The notes under the pieces were generated by a model. The model did not search any database, had not been told where the DNA came from, and saw only the letters and a program-made list of their open reading frames with translations. 64,000 nucleotides of DNA. It comes from JBKEDF01 sp047975325 (GTDB lineage: Bacteria > Pseudomonadota > Alphaproteobacteria > Rhodobacterales > Rhodobacteraceae). A program made the position numbers and the translations under genes. Shown here one piece after another: positions 43,659 through 51,745 of the stretch (position 1 is its first letter; each line of letters opens with the position of its first letter). The stretch is taken from the NCBI GenBank assembly GCA_047975325.1, contig JBKEDF010000050.1:17494-81493 (forward strand), read 5' to 3'.

Positions 43659-45392
43659 ATGGAAACGTCCGAGATCCCGGCCTCCTGTGATGTGCTGGTC
43701 CTCGGTTCAGGGGCGGCCGGCCTGACCGCTGCCGTGGTTTCCGCGCATTTCGGGCTTCGGGTTATTCTTGTAGAAAAAGAACCTTTTTTTGGCGGAACAA
43801 GTGCCTGGTCAGGTGGCTGGTTATGGATTCCACGTAATTTCCTTGCCCGGGCCGGTGGAATAGATGAGCCCCCGGAAATCCCGTTTGAATACCTGCGCAA
43901 TGAACTGGGCAACCGCGCTGGCGATCAGAGACTGACCACATTTCTGGAAAACGGACCGGAGATGGTTGCCTTCTTTCAGGATCAGACTGCAATGCGCTGG
44001 ATCGATGGCAATGCGATCCCGGATTTTCACGACATCCCCGGCGCAGCCAGGGGGGGACGGTCGGTTTCGGCCCTGCCCTATGATGGCCGCGAACTTGGTG
44101 ACTGGATTGCCCGGTTGCGCCCCCCGCTGGATCTGGTCAGCCTTTGGGGCATGGGGATCGCCGGGGGCGCGGACATGACGCATTTCTTCAGGGCCAGCCG
44201 TCACCCGGCATCCGCCCTTCATGCCGGAAAACGGATTGCCCGGCACCTGGCCGATCTGGCCCGGCATCGCCGGGGGATGCAGCTTGTCAATGGCAATGCC
44301 CTGGTGGCGCGGCTGATGCGGTCGGCGCTGGATCTGGGCGTAACGCTGGTTCACAGCACCCCGGTCACGGATCTGATTTCCGAAAATGGCCGGGTTACCG
44401 GTGCCCGACTGCGCCCTGCACAGGGCGAACATGCGGTTCGGGCCAGGTGCGGCGTGGTGCTGGCAACGGGTGGTTTTCCACATGATCCCGCCCGGCTGGA
44501 TGCGCTGGCCCCACAGGCCGGCGGCGCCAGTCATCATTCTGCCGCACCGGACGGCAATAGTGGCGATGGTTTGCGGCTGGGGGAGGCTGCAGGCGGCAAG
44601 GTGGATGAAACGCTTGCCTCCGCACTGGCGCTGGCCCCGGTTTCACAGGTGCCGCGCGCGGATGGGACAATGGCCCATTTCCCCCATCTGATTGAACGCG
44701 CCAAACCCGGTATCATCGCAGTCACCCCATCGGGCCATCGTTTCATATCCGAGGCCGACAGCTATCACGATTTCATGCAGGCACTGATTGCGGCAACGCC
44801 CGAAGGCCGCGAACCCATTGCCTGGCTGATTGCCGATCATCGCGCCCAGCGCCGCTGGGGTCTGGGCTGGGCCAGACCTTTCCCCTTTCCACTGGGTGGG
44901 GCCTTGCGGTCAGGCTACCTGAAACGGAGCCGGACATTGGCCGATCTGGCGCACAACTGCGATATCCCGGAGACCACGCTGACCAGGACAGTGGCCCGTT
45001 TCAACCATTACGCCGAACAGGGCCAAGACCCGGATTTTAATCGTGGAGAAAGCCCCTATAACCGGGTCCAGGGCGATCCCGATCACGGGCCAAACCCTTC
45101 GCTTGCGCCACTGACGCGTGCGCCCTTTTATGCGGTGCGGATCGTGGCGGGCAGCCTGGGTTCCTTCGCGGGGCTAAAAACGGACCCCGCCGCACGGGTA
45201 CTTGACGGTTCTGGCCGAAGGATCCCGGGGCTTTTTGCCGTGGGCAATGACATGGCCTCGGTCATGGGCGGGTTTTACCCTTCGGGGGGCATCACATTGG
45301 GCCCCGGAATGACCTTTGGATATATCGCTGGCCGCGTTCTGGCCGGGCAGCCCGTGACCGGGCTTTCAATCGAACAGGAGGAACTGGCATGA
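43659..45392 (+). CDS. FAD-dependent oxidoreductase, 3-ketosteroid-dehydrogenase/fumarate-reductase flavoprotein family
   Basis: 577 residues. DVLVLGSGAAGLTAAVVSAHFG near the N-terminus is the dinucleotide-binding motif, followed by KEPFFGGTSAWSGGWLWIPRN as in KstD-type enzymes; FYPSGGITLGPGMTFGYIAGR at the C-terminus closes the FAD site. The family introduces C=C bonds next to a ketone in steroid or cyclohexanone rings. Among AroE-, AroQ- and SDR-like genes it most plausibly desaturates an oxo-cyclohexane(ene) acid on its way to an aromatic product. No signal peptide. Its stop overlaps the NIPSNAP gene start. Confidence 0.82.
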   Translation: METSEIPASCDVLVLGSGAAGLTAAVVSAHFGLRVILVEKEPFFGGTSAWSGGWLWIPRNFLARAGGIDEPPEIPFEYLRNELGNRAGDQRLTTFLENGPEMVAFFQDQTAMRWIDGNAIPDFHDIPGAARGGRSVSALPYDGRELGDWIARLRPPLDLVSLWGMGIAGGADMTHFFRASRHPASALHAGKRIARHLADLARHRRGMQLVNGNALVARLMRSALDLGVTLVHSTPVTDLISENGRVTGARLRPAQGEHAVRARCGVVLATGGFPHDPARLDALAPQAGGASHHSAAPDGNSGDGLRLGEAAGGKVDETLASALALAPVSQVPRADGTMAHFPHLIERAKPGIIAVTPSGHRFISEADSYHDFMQALIAATPEGREPIAWLIADHRAQRRWGLGWARPFPFPLGGALRSGYLKRSRTLADLAHNCDIPETTLTRTVARFNHYAEQGQDPDFNRGESPYNRVQGDPDHGPNPSLAPLTRAPFYAVRIVAGSLGSFAGLKTDPAARVLDGSGRRIPGLFAVGNDMASVMGGFYPSGGITLGPGMTFGYIAGRVLAGQPVTGLSIEQEELA

Positions 45393-46000
45393 ACCTATAT
45401 GAACTTGCAACGCTTGATACCGTAATTTTCGGCGCGGGAAAGGCCGCACCGGGGATTGAGGCCTGGATCGGCGCGGGAAAGGGGCGGCTCTGCGGGGCCT
45501 GGGGCACGGATATCGGTACGCTGAACCGTATTTTCCTGCTGCGCGCCTTTGATGACATGGCACAGATGATGGAGGAACGCGAACGCGCATTGCGCAGCGA
45601 CAATCCCTTTGGCTGTGTCGACCAATTGCTGGCCCTGAATATGGAAAGCTATCGCGCGCTGGATTTCCTGCCTCCGGTGGAAGCAGGCAATTTCGGCCCC
45701 GTCTATGAATTCCGTACCTATCGCACAAAGATCAACGGCCTTACCCCCACGATGGAAAAATGGGCCAGTGCCGTCCCCCCGCGTGAAGCCTATTCGAAGC
45801 TGACTGTTGCCATGTACGGGCTGGATGGCGCGCCGCGCCTGACCCAGATCTGGCCCTATGAAAGCCTTGCCGCAAGATCCGGGGCACGGGCAAAATCCGT
45901 GGCCGATGGTATCTGGCCACCCAAGGGCGGGCCGGATTGGCTTTCGGCCGACATGACCAGTCAAATCGCCATGCCGCTGCCCTTTTCCCCGCTGAAATGA
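45389..46000 (+). CDS. NIPSNAP-family protein
   Basis: 203 residues arranged as two ferredoxin-like alpha-beta repeats (about 1-95 and 105-200), each opening with a strand such as MNLYELATLDTV and FGPVYEFRTYRTKING. The YEFRTY motif is the family mark. Bacterial NIPSNAP proteins are small cytoplasmic dimers that often sit in catabolic operons; a defined reaction is rarely known. Tightly coupled to the flavoprotein gene (four-base overlap) and 7 bp from the TIM-barrel gene, so a role in the same pathway is likely. It may act as an isomerase or binding factor, but this cannot be decided from the sequence. Confidence 0.8.
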   Translation: MNLYELATLDTVIFGAGKAAPGIEAWIGAGKGRLCGAWGTDIGTLNRIFLLRAFDDMAQMMEERERALRSDNPFGCVDQLLALNMESYRALDFLPPVEAGNFGPVYEFRTYRTKINGLTPTMEKWASAVPPREAYSKLTVAMYGLDGAPRLTQIWPYESLAARSGARAKSVADGIWPPKGGPDWLSADMTSQIAMPLPFSPLK

Positions 46001-46007
46001 GGCCGTC

Positions 46008-46829
46008 ATGACGCATGTCTTCTCGCTCGCCTTCCTGACAGCCTTCGATGCCCGTCCGGTCGAGGCCGTACGCATCGCTGCCCTTGCGGGCTATCAGATG
46101 GTGGGATTGCGCATCCTGCCCGCCGCGGTTTCGGGTGAAGGTCCCTATTCCCTGCTGACCGACGACCGGGAATTGGCCGAGGTTCAGGCGGCCCTGGCCG
46201 ATACCGGGGTTTCGGTCGGCGATGTTGAAATCATCCGGCTCAAACCCGAAAACGACTGGGATCTGTTTGCGCGGTTCTGTGATCGCTGTGCGGCGCTTCG
46301 CGCGCGTCACGTGCTGGTTGCGGGTGATGATCCGGACCACGGACGGCTGACCGAAAACTTTGCGCGATTTTGCGACATGGCCGCGCCGCACGGATTGACG
46401 GCCGATCTGGAATTCATGCCATGGACCGCAATACCCGATCTGACCACCGCCGCCGGAATCGTCGAGGCGGCAGGACGGGACAATGGTGGCGTGCTTGTGG
46501 ATGCATTGCATGTCGACCGTTCAGACACCACGCTTGAACAGATCGCGGCACTGCCGCGCAAACGGCTGAACTATGTCCAGTTCTGCGATGGTGCCGTACC
46601 CTATGATCCAAGCGAGGCCGGGCTGATCCGCATCGCACGTGAGGAACGCCTGATGCCTGGCCTTGGCGGGATCGATCTGACCGGGCTGGCCAGGGTCATT
46701 CCCGAGGATGTTACGATCAGCGTGGAAATCCCGCATCATGCGCTGGCCCGCAGCGTGGATGGGCGCGGTCGGGCGGAAATGGCGCTTGCGGCAACCCGTG
46801 CCATCCTGCGTGCGGTCGGTCGGGAATAG
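46008..46829 (+). CDS. TIM-barrel sugar-phosphate isomerase/epimerase family protein (3-dehydroshikimate dehydratase-like possibility)
   Basis: 273 residues, AP-endonuclease-2-like TIM barrel. Metal ligands are suggested by DLEFMPW near residue 137, LVDALHVDRS near residue 164, YVQFCDG near residue 190 and ISVEIP near residue 239. The superfamily includes xylose isomerase-like enzymes, inosose dehydratases and 3-dehydroshikimate dehydratases of the AsbF/QuiC type. In a cluster with AroE- and AroQ-like genes a dehydratase that aromatises a ring acid is the most attractive reading, but the primary sequence alone does not prove it. Separated by 14 bp from the SDR gene. Confidence 0.75.
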   Translation: MTHVFSLAFLTAFDARPVEAVRIAALAGYQMVGLRILPAAVSGEGPYSLLTDDRELAEVQAALADTGVSVGDVEIIRLKPENDWDLFARFCDRCAALRARHVLVAGDDPDHGRLTENFARFCDMAAPHGLTADLEFMPWTAIPDLTTAAGIVEAAGRDNGGVLVDALHVDRSDTTLEQIAALPRKRLNYVQFCDGAVPYDPSEAGLIRIAREERLMPGLGGIDLTGLARVIPEDVTISVEIPHHALARSVDGRGRAEMALAATRAILRAVGRE

Positions 46830-46843
46830 AAACGGGGAAAACA

Positions 46844-47557
46844 ATGCGTTTTGAAGGAAAGATTTTCGTTATCGCCGGGGGTGCAGGCGGGATAGGCCGC
46901 GCCATCGCTAAACGCGCGCTGGCCGAAGGGGCAACGGTTATCAGCTGGGATCTGCAGACCGGGGCGGAGGAAGGTGCCCATGCCATGGCTGTCGATCTTT
47001 CCGATCCGGACGCGGTGAAAACGGCGCGTGATCAGGTGATCGCCCGGTTTGGCAGAGTCGATGTGCTGGTCTGTTCCGCCGGGGTCACCGGCAAGGCCAC
47101 CACAGTGGAAGAAATGCCCTTTGCGGAATGGCGGCGGGTGCTGACGATCAATCTTGATGCGGTCTGGATCTGTTGCAATGTGCTTATCCCCGATCTGAAA
47201 GCCGCCCCGGCGGGCCGTATCGTCAATCTTGCCTCCATCGCGGGAAAGGAAGGCAACGCCCTGCAATCCGCCTATTCCGCCGCCAAGGCGGGGGTAATCG
47301 CCCTGACCAAATCGCTGGGCAAGGAACTGGCCGACAGCCCGGTCAGGGTCAACGCCATTGCACCGGCACAGATTGCCACCGACCTTCTGCTACAAATGCC
47401 CGAGGATCAGCGGCGTCTGATGCTGACCAAAATCCCGATGGGCCGCGCCGGCACGCCTGAGGAAGTCGCCGCCATGGCGCTCTGGCTCGCCTCGGAGGAA
47501 TGCAGCTTTACCACCGGCGCCACCTTTGACCTTTCTGGCGGGCGCGCAACCTATTGA
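46844..47557 (+). CDS. Short-chain dehydrogenase/reductase (SDR)
   Basis: 237 residues, classical SDR. Cofactor motif GGAGGIGRAIAKRA near residue 11, CSAGV in place of NNAG near residue 78, catalytic serine in NLASIAG near residue 128 and YSAAK (Tyr-x-x-x-Lys) near residue 144. The acidic residue after the second strand (SWDLQTG) favours NAD over NADP. Expected to interconvert a ring alcohol and ketone, supplying the keto substrate for the flavoprotein. Start has no strong Shine-Dalgarno but a purine-rich GGGGAAAAC upstream. Confidence 0.87.
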   Translation: MRFEGKIFVIAGGAGGIGRAIAKRALAEGATVISWDLQTGAEEGAHAMAVDLSDPDAVKTARDQVIARFGRVDVLVCSAGVTGKATTVEEMPFAEWRRVLTINLDAVWICCNVLIPDLKAAPAGRIVNLASIAGKEGNALQSAYSAAKAGVIALTKSLGKELADSPVRVNAIAPAQIATDLLLQMPEDQRRLMLTKIPMGRAGTPEEVAAMALWLASEECSFTTGATFDLSGGRATY

Positions 47558-47577
47558 TACGGAAAACGGAGGGGGAC

Positions 47578-48021
47578 ATGCCCAGAATTGACATCCTGAA
47601 CGGCCCCAATCTCAACCGGCTGGGGAAACGTGAACCGGAAATCTATGGTCACCGCACGCTTGCCGATGTGGAAACGATGTGTCGTGATGCGGCCGGCGGA
47701 GCGGAGATCCACTTCATGCAGTCGAACCGCGAATATGAGATCATCGACAGGATCCACGCCGCAATCGATGATGGGTCCGATGGGATTATTATCAACCCTG
47801 CCGGTTTCACTTTTACATCGGTTCCTATAGTGGATGCCCTGAAAATGTTTGGGAATCCAAAGATAGAATTACATATTTCAAACATTCATGCGCGTGAATC
47901 ACTTTATCACCACTCACAGATCTCACCGGTGGTCACTGCCGTGATTGCTGGATTGGGACCAGATGGATATCGGCATGCGACGCTGGCAATGCTTGGTCTG
48001 ATTCAGGCCCGGAGGGTCTAA
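47578..48021 (+). CDS. Type II 3-dehydroquinate dehydratase (AroQ) homologue with substituted substrate contacts
   Basis: 147 residues, full length for AroQ. Conserved are NGPNLNRLGKREPEIYG (with Arg18 and catalytic Tyr23), QSN 48-50, Asn73 and the catalytic His99 in ELHISNIHARE. Two residues that contact dehydroquinate in characterised enzymes are changed: the histidine of the THTS loop is Phe79 (GFTFTS), and the arginine after HARE is replaced in SLYHHSQ (Tyr110). QSN-x-EG reads QSNREY. The ATG at 47578 has GGAGGGGG upstream. The enzyme should dehydrate a dehydroquinate-like ring acid, perhaps a different one from the biosynthetic enzyme. Last gene of its operon. Confidence 0.83.
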   Translation: MPRIDILNGPNLNRLGKREPEIYGHRTLADVETMCRDAAGGAEIHFMQSNREYEIIDRIHAAIDDGSDGIIINPAGFTFTSVPIVDALKMFGNPKIELHISNIHARESLYHHSQISPVVTAVIAGLGPDGYRHATLAMLGLIQARRV

Positions 48022-48122
48022 CCACATTCCGCCTTCCTCCCAGGTAGGTGTCCGGTTGCCGGGCGGATTTCATCCGTTTTGGCCCGTAGGTAATTAGATA
48101 ATATTGAAACCACTTGAATTTC

Positions 48123-48138
48123 AATCAATCGTTTGATT
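48123..48138. promoter_or_regulatory. Candidate TetR (CecR-like) operator
   Basis: Perfect dyad AATCAA-TCGT-TTGATT ending 9 bases before the ATG of the TetR gene, in an AT-rich promoter region. The position fits autorepression of the efflux operon. Confidence 0.5.
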
Positions 48139-48147
48139 AAATATCTT

Positions 48148-48783
48148 ATGACTGATGATTCTCCCCCTTCCGGCACCCGTGCCGACCTGCTTGCCGCCGG
48201 GTTGCGGCTTTTTGGGCAATTCGGGTTTGCTGGCACCTCAACCCGCATGCTCGCGGCGGAAGCCGGAACCAATGTGGCATCGATCGCCTATCATTTCGGC
48301 GGCAAGGAAGCGCTACGGATGGCCTGCGGGGAAGAGGTTCTTCGCCGGATCAGCGCAGTGGCCGGATTGCCAGAAGAATTGCCGGACCTGCCACCCGATA
48401 TGGCAAGGCAACGCCTTGAAATGATGCTGCGCGCCCTGACCGCCTTTTTGACCCGCGCGCCGCAAGCCGCCGATACGGTTGGCTTTCTGCTGCGGGAACT
48501 GGCGGACCGGGGCCCAACCATCCCGCTGATCCATGACCGTTTCTTTCGCCACAAGCACCGGGAGCTATGCCTGCTCGTGGCCATGGCGACAGGCCGTAAT
48601 CCGGATGCTGATCAAACGAAGCTTCTTGTCTTTTCCATGCTGGGCCAGGCGGTCTATTTCCGCATCGGCCAGCGGATCGTCTGCCGCATGATGGAATGGG
48701 AAGAATATGATGACGCCGCCGCACAGGCGATCACCGACCGGCTGGTGGTCAATTTTCGTGCCATTCTGGAGGATACGCCATGA
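48148..48783 (+). CDS. TetR-family regulator, CecR (YbiH)-like
   Basis: 211 residues. Helix-turn-helix about residues 10-57 (RLFGQFGFAGTSTRMLAAEAGTNVASIAYHFGGKEAL), with a C-terminal ligand domain of the type found in CecR. The ATG at 48148 is preferred; an in-frame TTG at 48133 falls inside the dyad operator. It is the first gene of an operon with a HlyD-like adaptor and an ABC exporter, the same gene order as cecR-ybhG-ybhF-ybhS of enteric bacteria, where CecR senses toxic compounds and controls the exporter. Overlaps the next gene by four bases. Confidence 0.85.
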   Translation: MTDDSPPSGTRADLLAAGLRLFGQFGFAGTSTRMLAAEAGTNVASIAYHFGGKEALRMACGEEVLRRISAVAGLPEELPDLPPDMARQRLEMMLRALTAFLTRAPQAADTVGFLLRELADRGPTIPLIHDRFFRHKHRELCLLVAMATGRNPDADQTKLLVFSMLGQAVYFRIGQRIVCRMMEWEEYDDAAAQAITDRLVVNFRAILEDTP

Positions 48784-49724
48784 TGGGTCTGATCTGTACC
48801 ATACCCCTGCTAGGATCACTTTTTGTGAATTGCGGCCCACCACCACCCTTTGCCACCGGCTATGTCGAAGGGGAATATGTCCTGATCGCACCGCTTGTTC
48901 CGGCCCAATTGCTGGATCTGTCCGTCAATCGCGGGGATCATATCGCCGCCGGGGATATCCTGGCCCAAATGGAAAGCCGCGATGCCGAGATCACGCTGGC
49001 GGAAGCCGAGGCCGCGCTGGCGCGAACGGAAAACCAGCTCGCCAATCTGCAGGAAGGTCGGCGGCCCGAGGAAATCCGCGTTGTCGAGGCCGAACTTGCC
49101 TCGGCCCGGGCACAGGCGGCAGAGGCCGAAAAGGAAGCCGCGCGGCAGGAAAACCTGCGCAGTCGCAATGTCAGTTCCGAAGCGCAGCTCGATCAGGCCA
49201 TGACCAGCGCCGAGATCGCCCGCGCCCGCGTCGCGGAAGCAGAAGCGCAGCTTTCCGTGGCCCGGTTGCCCGCCCGGGCGCAGGAAATCGAGGCCGCCCG
49301 TGCCGCCGTTGCCCAGGCCCGCGCCACCCGTGACGCCGCCACATGGCAGCTTGGGCAACGACAGCTGACCGCCCCTTCCCCCGGCATTGTCCATGATCTG
49401 ATCCGTCGTCCGGGCGAACTGGCCGGACCAACCGCACCGGTCCTGTCCTACCTGCCCGATGGGGCGGTGAAACTGCGGCTTTATGTGCCGGAGCCCGATT
49501 TTTCCCGCATCGCCCCCGGCACGAAACTGCGTGTCAGATGCGATGGTTGTGCACCCGCCACCGCAACCGTGACCTATATTTCCGACACGGCGGAATTCAC
49601 CCCACCCGTGATCTATTCGCTGGAGAACCGCCAGAAGCTTGTCTACCTGATCGAGGCGCGCCCCGATGCCGGGGACAATGCCCTGAAGCCCGGCCAGATC
49701 ATCGATGTGGAACTGGTGCCATGA
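48780..49724 (+). CDS. HlyD/YbhG-family periplasmic adaptor of ABC exporter
   Basis: 314 residues. N-terminal hydrophobic segment (residues 1-17) anchors it in the inner membrane; a split biotinyl-lipoyl-like domain (VLIAPLVPAQLLDLSVNRGDHIAAGDILAQM and QLTAPSPGIVHDLIRRPGELAGPTAPVLSYLPDG) flanks a long coiled-coil hairpin (about residues 70-190) rich in Ala, Glu and Arg. The adaptor links the ABC exporter to an outer-membrane channel encoded elsewhere. ATGA overlaps on both sides. A cysteine at residue 18 is not in a good lipobox. Confidence 0.86.
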   Translation: MMGLICTIPLLGSLFVNCGPPPPFATGYVEGEYVLIAPLVPAQLLDLSVNRGDHIAAGDILAQMESRDAEITLAEAEAALARTENQLANLQEGRRPEEIRVVEAELASARAQAAEAEKEAARQENLRSRNVSSEAQLDQAMTSAEIARARVAEAEAQLSVARLPARAQEIEAARAAVAQARATRDAATWQLGQRQLTAPSPGIVHDLIRRPGELAGPTAPVLSYLPDGAVKLRLYVPEPDFSRIAPGTKLRVRCDGCAPATATVTYISDTAEFTPPVIYSLENRQKLVYLIEARPDAGDNALKPGQIIDVELVP

Positions 49725-50620
49725 ATGTCATTGAGGTCAAGGGCCTGACCAAAAGCTTCAGCGGACGCAGGGTTGTGGATGATGTTTCCCTTTCAGTCGC
49801 GAAAGGGGAAATTGCGGGGTTTCTCGGCCCCAACGGATCCGGCAAGACGACCTGCATCCGCATGATGTGCGGGCTGCTGACCCCCGATGCCGGAACAGGG
49901 CGTGTCCTGGGTTTCGATATCGGCAAGGACCAGGGCCGGATCAAGCGTGAGGTCGGATATATGACCCAGCGGTTTTCCTTCTACGAGGATCTTTCAATCG
50001 AAGAGAACCTGAAATTCGTGGCCGGGCTTTATCAGCTACCGCAGGGCACAGTACGCGACACGCTGGAGGATCTGGGCCTGACTTCGCGCAGAAAACAGCT
50101 TGCAGGCGGGCTTTCGGGCGGATGGAAACAACGCCTGGCCCTTGCCGCAAGCATCATGCACAAGCCCAGTCTTCTGATGCTGGATGAACCGACGGCGGGG
50201 GTGGACCCCAAGGCCCGGCGCGATTTCTGGGATGAGATCCACGCGCTTTCCGCCCGCGGCCTGACCGTTTTGGTCAGCACCCATTACATGGATGAGGCCG
50301 AACGCTGCCACCGGATCAACTATATCGCTTACGGGCGGCTGGTAACGCATGGCAGGGTCGACAAGGTGATCGCCGATGCCGGGCTTGTGACCTTCACCAT
50401 CGAAAGCGACCAGCCGGGCGAAACGGCCCGGCGCCTGACCGGCGCACCGGGGATCGAACAGATCGCCCCTTTTGGCACAACCTTACATGTGACCGGCCGT
50501 GACCGCGCAACACTGGAACAGACGCTGCGCCGGGCGGATGTGTCCTTCCGCCCCGCCGATACCAGCCTGGAGGATGTTTTTATCCGCCTGATGGACGAGA
50601 GCGAGGATAACATGGCATGA
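49721..50620 (+). CDS. ABC-2 type exporter ATP-binding protein (half-size YbhF-like)
   Basis: 299 residues. Walker A GPNGSGKTT near residue 38, signature LSGGWKQRLALA near residue 137, Walker B LMLDEPTAGVDP and H-loop VSTHYMDEAERC. The C-terminal 80 residues form the typical accessory domain of drug-export ATPases. Enteric YbhF carries two such domains in one chain; here there is only one, so a homodimer is expected. The start at 49721 overlaps the adaptor stop; an earlier in-frame start at 49538 lies inside the adaptor gene. Confidence 0.88.
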   Translation: MNVIEVKGLTKSFSGRRVVDDVSLSVAKGEIAGFLGPNGSGKTTCIRMMCGLLTPDAGTGRVLGFDIGKDQGRIKREVGYMTQRFSFYEDLSIEENLKFVAGLYQLPQGTVRDTLEDLGLTSRRKQLAGGLSGGWKQRLALAASIMHKPSLLMLDEPTAGVDPKARRDFWDEIHALSARGLTVLVSTHYMDEAERCHRINYIAYGRLVTHGRVDKVIADAGLVTFTIESDQPGETARRLTGAPGIEQIAPFGTTLHVTGRDRATLEQTLRRADVSFRPADTSLEDVFIRLMDESEDNMA

Positions 50621-51735
50621 GGTTCCTTTCCCTCCTCCGCCTGCGTGCCCTGCTGACCAAGGAAATCATCCAGATGCGGCGCGACCGCGTTACCTTCGCG
50701 ATGATGTTCGGGGTGCCGCTGATCCAGCTTCTGCTTTTCGGCTATGCCATCAATACCGATCCGAAACATCTGCCTGCGGCCCTTGTGGCACCGGTGCAGG
50801 ATCGTTTCACGCGGGCCATGATTTCTGCGCTGGAACTGACGAGCTATTATGATTTCGTCAGTACGACCACCTCCGCGCGGGAAGCCGAAAGCCTGATCGC
50901 ACGCGGAGAGGTCGCCATTGTCGTCACCGTGCCTTCCGATTTCGGGCAACGTGCCGAAAGGCGGGATAACCCGCATATCCTGATCGAGGCGGATGCGACC
51001 GACCCTTCGGCTGCCACGGGGGCGGTTTCCACCCTCGGGACAGTCGCCAGCGAGGCGCTGAACCGCGAAATGGGCAGTGACCCGCCGCCACCGCCCGTGG
51101 GCATTATTGTACACCGCCGTTACAACCCCGAAGGCATCACCCAATACAATATCGTACCGGGGTTGATGGGGGTAATCCTGCAAATGATCCTGGTGATGAT
51201 GACCTCGATGGCCCTGACCCGGGAGGTCGAACGCGGCACCATGGAAAATCTGCTTTCGATGCCCGCCCGCCCGATTGAGATCATGCTGGGCAAGGTTCTG
51301 CCCTATATGGGCGTGGGGGTGGTACAGGTCATCGTGGTGCTGACGGCGGCACGGGGGCTTTTCGGTGTGCCTTTCGTCGGCAGTTTCGGGCTTTTGTCAC
51401 TGGGTATCTTCATCTTTATCGTGGCCATGGTGATCCTGGGCTACCTGATCTCCACGGTAGCCCGCACGCAGATGCAGGCGATGCAGCTTACCTTTTTCTT
51501 CTTTCTGCCGTCGCTGATGCTTTCGGGGTTCATGTTTCCCTTTCGCGGCATGCCGGATTGGGCGCAATGGCTGGGACAGGTCTTTCCCCTGACGCATTTC
51601 CTGCGATTGATCCGGGGGGTGATGCTCAAGGGAACCGGGATTGATGAGGTCGCCCAGCCGATCCTGGCGATGTGCCTGTTCATCCTTGTGATGGGCACGC
51701 TGGCACTGCGTCGTTTCCGCCGGACATTGGACTGA
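50617..51735 (+). CDS. ABC-2 type exporter permease (YbhS/YbhR-like)
   Basis: 372 residues. One N-terminal span (about 25-45, with MRRDRVTFAMMFGVPLIQLLLFGYAIN), a large periplasmic domain (about 50-170) and five C-terminal spans (about 175-365), with the conserved LSGFMFPFRGMPDWAQWLGQVFPLTHFLRLIRG near residue 305. Only one permease gene is present, where enteric systems have two. Convergent with the downstream regulator gene, 10 bp away, without a visible terminator. Confidence 0.87.
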   Translation: MRFLSLLRLRALLTKEIIQMRRDRVTFAMMFGVPLIQLLLFGYAINTDPKHLPAALVAPVQDRFTRAMISALELTSYYDFVSTTTSAREAESLIARGEVAIVVTVPSDFGQRAERRDNPHILIEADATDPSAATGAVSTLGTVASEALNREMGSDPPPPPVGIIVHRRYNPEGITQYNIVPGLMGVILQMILVMMTSMALTREVERGTMENLLSMPARPIEIMLGKVLPYMGVGVVQVIVVLTAARGLFGVPFVGSFGLLSLGIFIFIVAMVILGYLISTVARTQMQAMQLTFFFFLPSLMLSGFMFPFRGMPDWAQWLGQVFPLTHFLRLIRGVMLKGTGIDEVAQPILAMCLFILVMGTLALRRFRRTLD

Positions 51736-51745
51736 TCAGGGCACA

